Shown in pieces: positions 16,927 through 23,240 of a stretch of 41,109 nucleotides of DNA. The position numbers and the translations under genes were made by a program. Positions within the stretch are counted from its first letter, which is position 1. Each line of letters starts with the position of its first letter. Below the pieces are notes generated by a model that saw only the letters and a list, made by a program, of their open reading frames with translations, did no database searches and had not been told where the DNA came from. This stretch comes from Bacillota bacterium (GTDB taxonomy: Bacteria; Bacillota; Clostridia; Christensenellales; CAG-138): assembly GCA_016282255.1 (NCBI GenBank), contig JAEEKE010000091.1:1-41109 (forward strand), given 5' to 3'.

Positions 16927-16997
16927 GTTTAACCTCCGTTCGACCGGTCCGGCCGTTCGGCCCTTTCGGGACCGTCGCAGACCTGTTGTTCGGTATT

Positions 16998-17026
16998 ACT
17001 ATATCATATATGAAGTTCTTTTTCAA
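16998..17026 (-). promoter_or_regulatory. Amylase promoter
   Basis: On the minus strand TTGAAA (17021-17026), 17-bp spacer, TATAGT (16998-17003), about 72 bp from the start codon. Confidence 0.7.
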
Positions 17027-17079
17027 TACGCCGCAGCCGTTTTTTGCTTGCCTGCGGGCAAAAGCCCGCACCTCGAGCC

Positions 17080-17091
17080 GCAAGCGCTTGC
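17080..17091. promoter_or_regulatory. Candidate LacI-family operator (GCAAGCGCTTGC)
   Basis: A perfect 12-bp palindrome with the central CG and flanking A/T pattern of LacI/CcpA/MalR-type operators. It lies 54 bp upstream of the amylase -35 box and 48 bp upstream of the hpf -35 box, inside the divergent intergenic region. A second hairpin (TGCGGGC-AAAA-GCCCGCA, 17052-17069) lies next to it. Confidence 0.45.
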
Positions 17092-17138
17092 CAACGGGGT
17101 CGGCTCCGTTTTATTCACAAAAATGTCAAAATTGGCTC

Positions 17139-17167
17139 TTCACAACTCCCCCGTTCTGCGGTATAAT
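17139..17167 (+). promoter_or_regulatory. hpf promoter
   Basis: TTCACA (17139-17144), 17-bp spacer, perfect TATAAT (17162-17167). The start codon is 108 bp downstream. Confidence 0.75.
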
Positions 17168-17274
17168 GTATATACAATAATTGAAAGCCCTTCCGAAACG
17201 GGTATCCGGGGCTTCGTTATTAACCCTCCCGCTTCATCGGCGGAGGCAATAAACCCGAAAGGAGCGACAGAACC

Positions 17275-17799
17275 ATGAACGTAACCATCACAGGCAAAAA
17301 CATGGAGGTCACCGATTATCTGAGGGAGCTTGCCCTCAAGAAGATCGAGAAACTCGACAAGTATTTTCCGCAGGACACCGACGTACAGGTCGTGATGTCC
17401 GTCGAAAAGAGCCGTCATATCATCGAGGTAACGATCCCCTACCGCGGCGGCGTGATCCGCGGCGAGGAGGTCACGAGCGATATGTATGCGAGCATCGACA
17501 ACGTCGTCGCCAAGCTCGACAGGCAGATCCAGAAGCATAAGACCAGGCTTTCCAAGACCCTCCGCTACGACGAAGCGGCCGAAGTCCCCGATTATCAGGA
17601 CGAAGGCTATTCCGGCGGCCCCGAGATCGTGCGCGTCAAGCGCTTCTCGATGAAGCCGATGAGCGTTGAGGAAGCCATGCTCCAGATGGACCTGCTCGGC
17701 CACAGCTTCTTCGTTTTCACCAACGGCGAGACCGGCGATATCAACGTGCTGTACGCCCGCAAGGACGGCAACTACGGTCTGATCGAGCCCGACAGATAA
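17275..17799 (+). CDS. hpf: Ribosome hibernation promoting factor, long form
   Basis: 174 residues with AAAGGAG before the ATG. The N-terminal S30AE domain (1-100; NVTITGKNMEVTDYLRELAL at the start) binds in the decoding groove of the 30S subunit. A charged linker follows. The C-terminal domain (about 118-172) includes VRVKRFSMKPMSVEEA and GHSFFVFTN, the dimerisation region that joins two ribosomes into 100S particles. The length is that of the long HPF of Firmicutes rather than the short enterobacterial form. Single-gene unit with its own promoter and terminator. Confidence 0.95.
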   Translation: MNVTITGKNMEVTDYLRELALKKIEKLDKYFPQDTDVQVVMSVEKSRHIIEVTIPYRGGVIRGEEVTSDMYASIDNVVAKLDRQIQKHKTRLSKTLRYDEAAEVPDYQDEGYSGGPEIVRVKRFSMKPMSVEEAMLQMDLLGHSFFVFTNGETGDINVLYARKDGNYGLIEPDR

Positions 17800-17820
17800 T
17801 TGATCCCGTAAGATCTCATC

Positions 17821-17848
17821 GGGGTCCGGAGAAGTCCGGGCCCCTTTT
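17821..17848 (+). terminator. hpf terminator
   Basis: GGGGTCCGGA (17821-17830) pairs with TCCGGGCCCC (17835-17844), loop GAAG, then TTTT. The T-run runs into the -35 box of the next promoter. Confidence 0.88.
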
Positions 17849-17849
17849 A

Positions 17850-17878
17850 TTGACAAAAGCGCCAATGTGCATTAGAAT
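17850..17878 (+). promoter_or_regulatory. Strong promoter ahead of a 17-codon reading frame
   Basis: Perfect TTGACA (17850-17855), 17-bp spacer, TAGAAT (17873-17878). It begins directly inside the hpf terminator tail. The transcript would start near 17885. A GGGCGC / GCGCCC pair (17889-17894, 17909-17914) can fold in its leader. Confidence 0.7.
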
Positions 17879-17941
17879 CGGGTCAGAAGGGCGCTTTGCC
17901 TGAAACACGCGCCCGAATCGAAGCCCGAAAGGAAGCCTGCC

Positions 17942-17995
17942 ATGCCGAAGACCCGCCGCTTTTTAGCCGTGCTGCTCGCCGCGATGGGCGTCTGA
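17942..17995 (+). CDS. Possible 17-residue peptide or remnant of a secreted-protein gene
   Basis: The reading frame MPKTRRFLAVLLAAMGV follows a GAAAGGA site and lies between a strong promoter (17850) and a short GC hairpin with six T (17998-18017). The sequence has the basic-then-hydrophobic pattern of a signal peptide start. It could be a leader peptide, a functional micropeptide, or the truncated front of a lost secreted protein. There is no independent evidence that it is made. Confidence 0.3.
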   Translation: MPKTRRFLAVLLAAMGV

Positions 17996-17997
17996 GC

Positions 17998-18017
17998 CCG
18001 CGAAACAGCGGTTTTTT
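17998..18017 (+). terminator. Short terminator-like hairpin
   Basis: CCGC (17998-18001), loop GAAACA, GCGG (18008-18011), then six T. The stem is only four pairs, so efficiency is uncertain. Confidence 0.4.
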
Positions 18018-18039
18018 CGCTCCCCGGCCCGATCCCGGG

Positions 18040-18069
18040 TTGACCTTGTATGCCGGGGCGTATTATAAT
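18040..18069 (+). promoter_or_regulatory. Promoter of the ruvX operon
   Basis: TTGACC (18040-18045), 18-bp spacer, perfect TATAAT (18064-18069), 37 bp before the ruvX start. Confidence 0.7.
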
Positions 18070-18105
18070 ATTTTTGTTTGGATCACTAACGAAAGGAACA
18101 TTAAA

Positions 18106-18528
18106 GTGTATCGTTATTTTGCAGTGGACGTCGGCGACAAAAGGGTCGGCCTCGCCGTCAGCGACGGGCTGGGCATAACCGCCCAGGGGCTCGAGACCTA
18201 TCACCGCACCGGCGATGAAGAGAAGGACGCCGCCTATATAAGGAATCGCGCGAAGGAGTACGCGCCCTGCCGCATCGTGTTCGGCATGCCCCGCAATATG
18301 GACGGCAGCTACGGCTTCGCCTCCGAGAAGGTAAAGGCCTTTGCCGCCCTCGTGCTCGAGGGCTGGGAGGGCGAGCATGATTTCTTCGACGAACGGCTCT
18401 CTACCGTCGCCGCCGAGCGCGCGCTCTATGAGGCCGAGCTCAATTGGAAGAAGCGCCGCAAGGTGGTGGACCGCCTCGCCGCGCAGGTCATCCTGGAGGG
18501 CTATATGACCCTTCATCCCATCAGATAA
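18106..18528 (+). CDS. ruvX: Putative pre-16S rRNA nuclease / Holliday junction resolvase-like RuvX (YqgF)
   Basis: 140 residues when started at the GTG at 18106, which has GAAAGGA 7 bp upstream and lies just after the promoter. The frame is open further upstream, but that part contains the promoter itself. The RNase H-like fold is shown by YFAVDVGDKRVGLAVSDG at the start (catalytic Asp8), FGMPRNMDGS, FFDERLST and the last acidic site VDRLAAQVIL. The family trims the 5' end of 16S rRNA precursors and has been linked to Holliday junction cutting. It heads a run of nine closely spaced genes. The DUF1292 gene next to it matches the order seen in Bacillus (yrrK-yrzB). Confidence 0.92.
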   Translation: MYRYFAVDVGDKRVGLAVSDGLGITAQGLETYHRTGDEEKDAAYIRNRAKEYAPCRIVFGMPRNMDGSYGFASEKVKAFAALVLEGWEGEHDFFDERLSTVAAERALYEAELNWKKRRKVVDRLAAQVILEGYMTLHPIR

Positions 18529-18552
18529 AACGCATAGGATCAGGAGAAAACC

Positions 18553-18870
18553 ATGAACGAGAACGAAAACAGGGAAAATGAAGTATTCGACGACGGCGAG
18601 GAGCTCGAGATCGTCACCCTCCTCACCGACGAGAGCGAGGAGGCGGAGTTCTGGCACGTGCTGACCTTCCCCTACGAAGGCAAGAAGTACAGCGCGCTCG
18701 TGCCGATCGAGGAGATCGAGAGCGAGGAGCCGAGCGTCATCTTCGTGCGCATCGAGCACGATAAGGACGGCGACGCCTACTATCCCGTTGAGAACGAGAT
18801 CCTGCTCGACGAGCTTATGGCCGAGTTTTCCGAGCTGTTCGACGAGCTGGACGCCGAGGACGGGGAGTGA
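18553..18870 (+). CDS. DUF1292 family protein (YrzB-like)
   Basis: 105 residues, 24 bp after ruvX, with AGGAG before the ATG. Strongly acidic, with the pattern of the DUF1292 family: an N-terminal EIVTLLTDE strand, FWHVLTFPYEGKKYSALVP in the middle and a YYPVENEILLDEL end. The C-terminus is an acidic tail (FDELDAEDGE). It is a cytosolic protein of unknown function. The pairing with ruvX is widely conserved in Firmicutes and supports a housekeeping role near RNA or DNA processing. Confidence 0.88.
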   Translation: MNENENRENEVFDDGEELEIVTLLTDESEEAEFWHVLTFPYEGKKYSALVPIEEIESEEPSVIFVRIEHDKDGDAYYPVENEILLDELMAEFSELFDELDAEDGE

Positions 18871-18892
18871 CCCGCTCCGCCGATTTTAAAGC

Positions 18893-19486
18893 ATGAGCTT
18901 TTTTGAACTGTTCGTGACCGCCGTCGCGCTCTCGATGGACGCGATGGCGGTATCGATAGCGAGCGGGCTTTCCGCAAGGAGGGTGCGCCTTAGGGACGCA
19001 CTCATAATGGCGCTCGCCTTCGGCGTGTTCCAGGCGCTGATGCCCGCGATCGGCTTCTATATCATCCCCCTGCTCTCAAAGCTCTTCGGGGGCGGCGTCG
19101 AGACCTTCGTGCAGTCCGTCGACCACTGGGTCGCGTTCGTGCTGCTCGCGTTCATCGGCGGCAAGATGATCTTCGAGGCGATCAAAAACGAGGAGGAGGA
19201 TACGGGCTCCGACCCGTTCCGCATCGGGAATATCCTCGTGCTCGCCGTGGCCACCAGCATCGACGCGCTCGCGACCGGCATAGTGTTCTCGAGCTTCGGA
19301 TTTTCGGCCGCGAAGCTCATCTTCTCGGTGCTGCTGATCGGCACGGTGACCTTCGCGCTCTCGCTCTTCGGCGTGCTTGCCGGCAAGAAGCTCGGGGCGC
19401 GCTTCAAGCGCTGGGCGGTGCTCGCGGGCGGGATCGCGCTCGTCGGCATCGGCCTTAAGATACTGATAGAGCATCTAATCGGCTAA
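18893..19486 (+). CDS. mntP: Manganese efflux pump MntP
   Basis: 197 residues with six predicted transmembrane helices. Both repeat halves show the Asp-containing MntP motifs: ALSMDAMAVSIASGL near residue 12-26 and ATSIDALATGIVFSS near 119-133. The inner-membrane exporter removes excess manganese. It starts 22 bp after the DUF1292 gene; only a distant GGAG (in the previous stop region) precedes the ATG, so translation may be partly coupled. No manganese riboswitch (yybP-ykoY type) is recognisable upstream, consistent with its place inside an operon. Confidence 0.93.
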   Translation: MSFFELFVTAVALSMDAMAVSIASGLSARRVRLRDALIMALAFGVFQALMPAIGFYIIPLLSKLFGGGVETFVQSVDHWVAFVLLAFIGGKMIFEAIKNEEEDTGSDPFRIGNILVLAVATSIDALATGIVFSSFGFSAAKLIFSVLLIGTVTFALSLFGVLAGKKLGARFKRWAVLAGGIALVGIGLKILIEHLIG

Positions 19487-19500
19487 GGAGGCCTGAAAAA

Positions 19501-19812
19501 ATGAAACGGATCGACAGGATCAAAGCAATGGAGGAGTGCCTCGACCGCTCCGCCGCCGCCTTCAAAAAACTCGACGAGGCGCTCGACGGCTACGGTGAGG
19601 CGCTTGCCGATTACAGAAAGCTGTCCGACTACTACGGCAGCGCGAAATGGATGCAGGACTACGAGGCCGACGAGGCCGGAAAGCTGCCAAAGGACCTCAA
19701 GCGCGGCGTGCTTTCCGAGGACGGCGTCTACGACCTGATCACGGAGCACGGCGAGCTCGTCGCCCGGATGGCGCGGTTCGTGGCCGAGTCCGTCGAAAAG
19801 AAGCTTTACTGA
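19501..19812 (+). CDS. DUF4298 family protein
   Basis: 103 residues, 14 bp after mntP, with AGGAGG before the ATG. It is mostly helical and starts with an amphipathic region (RIDRIKAMEECLDRSAAAFK). The conserved core YYGSAKWMQDYEADEAGKLP followed by LKRGVLSEDGVYDLI matches the DUF4298 family of small cytosolic proteins. No catalytic residues can be named and the function is unknown. Confidence 0.85.
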   Translation: MKRIDRIKAMEECLDRSAAAFKKLDEALDGYGEALADYRKLSDYYGSAKWMQDYEADEAGKLPKDLKRGVLSEDGVYDLITEHGELVARMARFVAESVEKKLY

Positions 19813-19853
19813 CCTAAATACGCGGTTTTTATGAAACCGGGAGACCCGATCCC

Positions 19854-20963
19854 ATGGAGAAGAAGAAGCGAACACCCCTTCCCGTCCTGATCGCCGCGGT
19901 GGTTTTAAGGGCCGTCGGCATAATACTGCTCGCCGCCGTCCTGCTCGCTGCGGGGCTCATTGCCTATCTTTCGATAACCGAGTATAAGCCCGCCGAGCGC
20001 GAGGCCGTTATTCCCGCCGACCCCTATTCCGTCGGCGCCCTGCCCCAAAGCGGCGCTTCATACAGCATCGTGACCTGGAACGTCGGCTACGGCGCGCTCG
20101 GCGACAACGCCGATTTCTTCATGGACGGGGGCAGCTCCGTCATGACCGCATCTAAGGAGCGCGTGGGAGAGAACCTTGCCGGCATCACGAACAAGCTGCG
20201 CGAGCTCTCGCCCGACCTCATCTTCCTGCAGGAGACCGATGTTTCTTCTTCGAGGAGCCACAGGATCAACGAGACCGAATACTTCCTCAACAACCTGCCC
20301 GGGCATAATTTGAGCTTTGCCGATAACTTCAAGGTGAGCTTCCTGCCCTACCCCATCCCGCCGATCGGCAAGGTGGATTCGGGCATAGCGACCCTCTCCG
20401 CGTTCCGGGTCGACAGCGCCGAGCGCGTGCAGCTGCCGATACCGTTCTCCTGGCCCGTCCGCATGGCGAACCTCAAGCGCTGCGTGCTGATCGACCGCAT
20501 CCCGGTCGAGGGCACGGATAAACAGCTCGTGCTCGTGAACCTGCACCTTGAGGCCTACGACAACGGCGAAGGCAAGACCGCGCAGACCGAAATGCTCAAA
20601 ACCATCCTCGAGGCCGAGGCCGCGAACGGGAACTACGTCATCGCGGGCGGCGATTTCAACCAGGTCTTCTCCAATATCGACGCCTCCGCCTACCCGCTCG
20701 ACCCCGACCTTTGGCAGTGCGGCGAGATCGACGCCTCCGCCTTTCCGGCGGACTGGCAGCTTTTGATGGACAGCCGCGTGCCCACCTGCCGTTCGCTCGA
20801 CCGCCCCTATGAGGGCGCGGACCGGGCGGCCTTCCAGTACTATATGATCGACGGCTTCATCGTTTCGGCGAACGTCCGGGCGGACAGCCTCGAGACGGTG
20901 GACGCGGGGTTCCGTTTCACCGACCACAACCCCGTGCTGCTGCGGTTCACCCTCGGAGGCTGA
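19854..20963 (+). CDS. Membrane-anchored endonuclease/exonuclease/phosphatase family protein
   Basis: 369 residues. One transmembrane helix near residues 10-37 (VVLRAVGIILLAAVLLAAGL) suggests a membrane anchor with the enzyme domain outside. The domain has the EEP superfamily motifs in order: YSIVTWNVGYGA (metal Asn), DLIFLQETD (metal Glu), VLVNLHLEAY (His), IAGGDFNQ (Asp and Asn) and a final FTDHNPVLL (Asp-His pair). This fold includes DNase I-like nucleases, sphingomyelinases and inositol phosphatases, and the substrate cannot be told from sequence. The ribosome site (GGGAGA) is moderate. The stop is 1 bp from the next start, so the two genes are probably translationally coupled. Confidence 0.87.
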   Translation: MEKKKRTPLPVLIAAVVLRAVGIILLAAVLLAAGLIAYLSITEYKPAEREAVIPADPYSVGALPQSGASYSIVTWNVGYGALGDNADFFMDGGSSVMTASKERVGENLAGITNKLRELSPDLIFLQETDVSSSRSHRINETEYFLNNLPGHNLSFADNFKVSFLPYPIPPIGKVDSGIATLSAFRVDSAERVQLPIPFSWPVRMANLKRCVLIDRIPVEGTDKQLVLVNLHLEAYDNGEGKTAQTEMLKTILEAEAANGNYVIAGGDFNQVFSNIDASAYPLDPDLWQCGEIDASAFPADWQLLMDSRVPTCRSLDRPYEGADRAAFQYYMIDGFIVSANVRADSLETVDAGFRFTDHNPVLLRFTLGG

Positions 20964-20964
20964 T

Positions 20965-21465
20965 ATGAGCGAGCTCAACTGCGGTTTTAACAATGAAGAC
21001 CGGTGGTTTCGGTACCGCGCGGCGGGCATCATCATAGAGGACGGCTGCGTGCTGTTCATCGGCAGCCGGGCCGAGAACTATCTCTATTCGGTCGGCGGTG
21101 CGGTGCACCACGGTGAGACCGCCGAGGACGCGGCGCGGCGCGAGGTGTTCGAGGAGACCGGCGTAAACTACGAGGTCGACCGCCTCGCCGTCATCCACGA
21201 GAACTTCTTCGACGAGAGCGACGGCACGCTCCGCGGCATGCGCTGCCACGAGATCTGCTTCTATTTCCTTATGAAGCCCCGCGGCACAAGGGAGCTCGGG
21301 CCAGAGGGCCGGAATTCGCTCGGCTTTGCGGAGACCCGGCACTGGATCCCGATAGCCGAGCTTAAAGAGTACAGAGCCTACCCCGAGTTTCTCGCGGACT
21401 ATCTTGCCCGCCCCTACGAGGGGATAGAGCATATCGTTTCGGACGAAAGACCCGCTAAAGAATAG
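20965..21465 (+). CDS. NUDIX hydrolase
   Basis: 166 residues starting 1 bp after the previous stop, with GGAGG inside the end of that gene. The Nudix box is complete: Gly45 with GETAEDAARREVFEETGV at 50-67, fitting GX5EX7REUXEEXGU, so divalent-metal cleavage of an X-linked nucleoside diphosphate is expected. Residues 19-37 form the leading strand (AAGIIIEDGCVLFIGSR). A Trp-Ile-Pro element (RHWIPIAELKEY) follows the box, as in many mutT-like proteins of Firmicutes. The true substrate is unknown. Confidence 0.93.
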   Translation: MSELNCGFNNEDRWFRYRAAGIIIEDGCVLFIGSRAENYLYSVGGAVHHGETAEDAARREVFEETGVNYEVDRLAVIHENFFDESDGTLRGMRCHEICFYFLMKPRGTRELGPEGRNSLGFAETRHWIPIAELKEYRAYPEFLADYLARPYEGIEHIVSDERPAKE

Positions 21466-21480
21466 CAAAAGGAGCGAAAA

Positions 21481-22143
21481 ATGGCAGGAAACGACCCCAC
21501 CGTGGAACGCCTCAATGCGGAGATCGCCGCCTGCGACCGCGAGATCGAGAGCGCCCAAGCCGATCTTGACCATATCTCGAGCGGCAGGAGCGCGTATCAG
21601 TCGGAGATCCAAAACATCAATTACCGCATCGACGATCTCAAGCGGCAGATCGATCAAGAGTACGAGGCCGTGCGCATCTGCAGTGCCGCGCACAACAGGT
21701 ACGACGCCGACAACCACCGCATGCGCGCGCAGGATTTCAAGAAGGAGCTCACCCGTCAGTTCGAGCTCAAAAGGAGCGCGATCGCGAAGACGAGGGGCGA
21801 CGGCGGCAGCTTTCAGGCCGCGCTCGACAGGAAACGGAGCGCGATAGAGCGCAAGAAGCGCGCCAAGGAGCAGCTCTTCGCACGGTTCGACGAGCTCAAG
21901 CGCGAGAAGGAGCAGAAGCAGGCAAAGTGGAAGGAAAAGCGCTGCAGGGACTGCGGCAAGAACTTTAAGTACAACACCGAATGGTCGAAGGTCCCCGACC
22001 TCTGCCCCGACTGCCAGAAGAAGGCGAAGGACAAGTGGCGCGAAAAGCCCTGCAAGGGCTGCGGCAATCCTATAAGATACAATACCGACTGGGAGCATAT
22101 CCCGAACTACTGCGCCGATTGCAAGGCGAAGCGAAAGAAATGA
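21481..22143 (+). CDS. Coiled-coil protein with two C-terminal zinc ribbons
   Basis: 220 residues with AAAGGAG before the ATG. Residues 5-155 are highly charged and helical, typical of a long coiled coil. Two similar Cys4 modules follow: CRDCGKNFKYNTEWSKVPDL then CPDC (about 157-180), and CKGCGNPIRYNTDWEHIPNY then CADC (about 190-213). Both share the pattern CxxCG-x5-YNT-x-W-x4-P-x2-C-x2-C, so they look like an internal duplication. Each should bind one zinc ion and may contact nucleic acid or protein. No enzymatic motif is present. The family is not one I can name. It sits inside the ruvX operon between the NUDIX gene and a 70-residue protein. Confidence 0.8.
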   Translation: MAGNDPTVERLNAEIAACDREIESAQADLDHISSGRSAYQSEIQNINYRIDDLKRQIDQEYEAVRICSAAHNRYDADNHRMRAQDFKKELTRQFELKRSAIAKTRGDGGSFQAALDRKRSAIERKKRAKEQLFARFDELKREKEQKQAKWKEKRCRDCGKNFKYNTEWSKVPDLCPDCQKKAKDKWREKPCKGCGNPIRYNTDWEHIPNYCADCKAKRKK

Positions 22144-22153
22144 GGCAAAGCTT

Positions 22154-22366
22154 ATGAAGATCAACTGGATCGGCGATTTTTGCATCCGCACGGCCGTCCG
22201 CCCGGGCGGGATCACGATCACGGCGAACAGGGACGGGCTTCTCTCCCTTGCCGAGATCTGCCGCGCGCTTGCCGACGAGCCCGAGGGCAGTCATCTGCAT
22301 CTGGACGAATACAACTCCCTTGAGGAAGGCTCCGCGGAGCTGATCATAGAGAGGACGGACGGATAA
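22154..22366 (+). CDS. 70-residue protein, possibly related to Imm32-type immunity proteins
   Basis: A small acidic protein 10 bp after the zinc-ribbon gene; the ribosome site is weak (AGGCAAAG). The end, HLHLDEYNSLEEGSAELIIE, together with the middle LLSLAEICRAL, recalls the short Imm32-like fold found as toxin immunity proteins and as stand-alone genes. That match is from memory and tentative. No toxin gene is adjacent, so a toxin-immunity role is not supported by context. It ends 1 bp before the GNAT gene, suggesting coupled translation. Confidence 0.6.
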   Translation: MKINWIGDFCIRTAVRPGGITITANRDGLLSLAEICRALADEPEGSHLHLDEYNSLEEGSAELIIERTDG

Positions 22367-22367
22367 C

Positions 22368-22946
22368 GTGATGCCGCCCGTGGATATCTCGAATACCGAG
22401 CTGCGCACCGAAAGGCTGCTGCTGCGCCCCTGGCGCGAGAGCGACCTCGAGGACTTCTTCGAGTACGCTTCGGTCAAGGGCGTCGGCGAAAACGCGGGCT
22501 GGCTCCCGCACGAGAATATCGGGGTCTCCCGCGGGATACTCGAAAAGTTCATCGCCGAGAAGAAGACCTTCGCGCTCGAATACGAGGGCAAGGTCATCGG
22601 CTCGCTCGGCATAGAGAAGTATCAGGAGGCGCTGTTCCCCGAATACAGGGACCTGCGCTGCCGCGAGCTCGGCTTCGTGCTGGCCAAGCCCTATTGGGGC
22701 CGGGGCCTGATGCCCGAGGCCGTCAACGCAGTGCTCGGCTGGCTCTTCTTCGAGCAGGATTACGACGCGGTGTTCTGCGGCAATTTCGTCCACAACGCGC
22801 AGTCCGCCCGCGTGCAGGAGAAATGCGGCTTCCGTCCCGTGGGGCTCATCCTTCACGAGACCCATTACGGCGCCGTTTTCGAGACGCAGCTGAGGGTCAT
22901 CACGAAGGACGAATTCATCGCCCTTCACGGCTTGCCCGAGGGCTGA
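22368..22946 (+). CDS. GNAT family N-acetyltransferase (RimJ/RimL-like)
   Basis: 192 residues from the GTG at 22368; an ATG immediately follows at 22371 and either may be used. The protein has the RimJ/RimL layout: TERLLLRPWRESDLEDFFEY at the N-terminus, the central ELGFVLAKPYWGRGLMPEA carrying the acetyl-CoA loop (residues about 100-118), and the late NAQSARVQEKCGFRPVG that closes the cofactor site. Such enzymes acetylate the amino group of a ribosomal protein, a small molecule or an antibiotic; the acceptor is unknown. It is the last gene of the ruvX operon, with a terminator 37 bp after its stop. Confidence 0.9.
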   Translation: MMPPVDISNTELRTERLLLRPWRESDLEDFFEYASVKGVGENAGWLPHENIGVSRGILEKFIAEKKTFALEYEGKVIGSLGIEKYQEALFPEYRDLRCRELGFVLAKPYWGRGLMPEAVNAVLGWLFFEQDYDAVFCGNFVHNAQSARVQEKCGFRPVGLILHETHYGAVFETQLRVITKDEFIALHGLPEG

Positions 22947-22982
22947 GCCCCCAGGGAGTTCCCTTCCCCGCCGCCATGATTT

Positions 22983-23008
22983 CCCGCGCGCGCCGCGGGT
23001 TTTCTTTT
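22983..23008 (+). terminator. Terminator of the ruvX operon
   Basis: CCCGCG (22983-22988), 5-base loop, CGCGGG (22994-22999), then TTTTCTTTT. Confidence 0.8.
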
Positions 23009-23042
23009 GCGCTTTTTCCCTTGAAATATATTCACTTTTCTC

Positions 23043-23072
23043 TTTACAATGCTTGCTATTTGGTTATATAAT
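23043..23072 (+). promoter_or_regulatory. Promoter of the glycine cleavage operon
   Basis: TTTACA (23043-23048), 18-bp spacer, perfect TATAAT (23067-23072). The gcvT start is at 23241, so the transcript has a leader of about 160 bases, room for a riboswitch. A clear glycine-aptamer core is not visible. Confidence 0.7.
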
Positions 23073-23240
23073 TAACGTGTGTGGTCCCAAGAAGAAAGCG
23101 GCTTCAACCGTTTCGGCTTCTGCACCGTTATTTAAGTGCGGCAAAATGAAAGCCGAGGCGCGCGGCCGCCCCGAAAGACCTTAAACCGCGGCGGGCGCTC
23201 AGGCCCCGTTCGTACTCAAAGAATATCAGGAGGCAACAAA

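Noticed and set aside
14374-16932. Two long plus-strand open frames opposite the amylase gene
   Set aside because: The minus-strand gene has complete GH13 and dockerin motifs; the antisense frames show only low-complexity composition.
22154-22366. Toxin-immunity system suggested by an Imm32-like small protein
   Set aside because: No toxin or secretion gene is adjacent and the match is tentative; the gene sits in a housekeeping-type operon.
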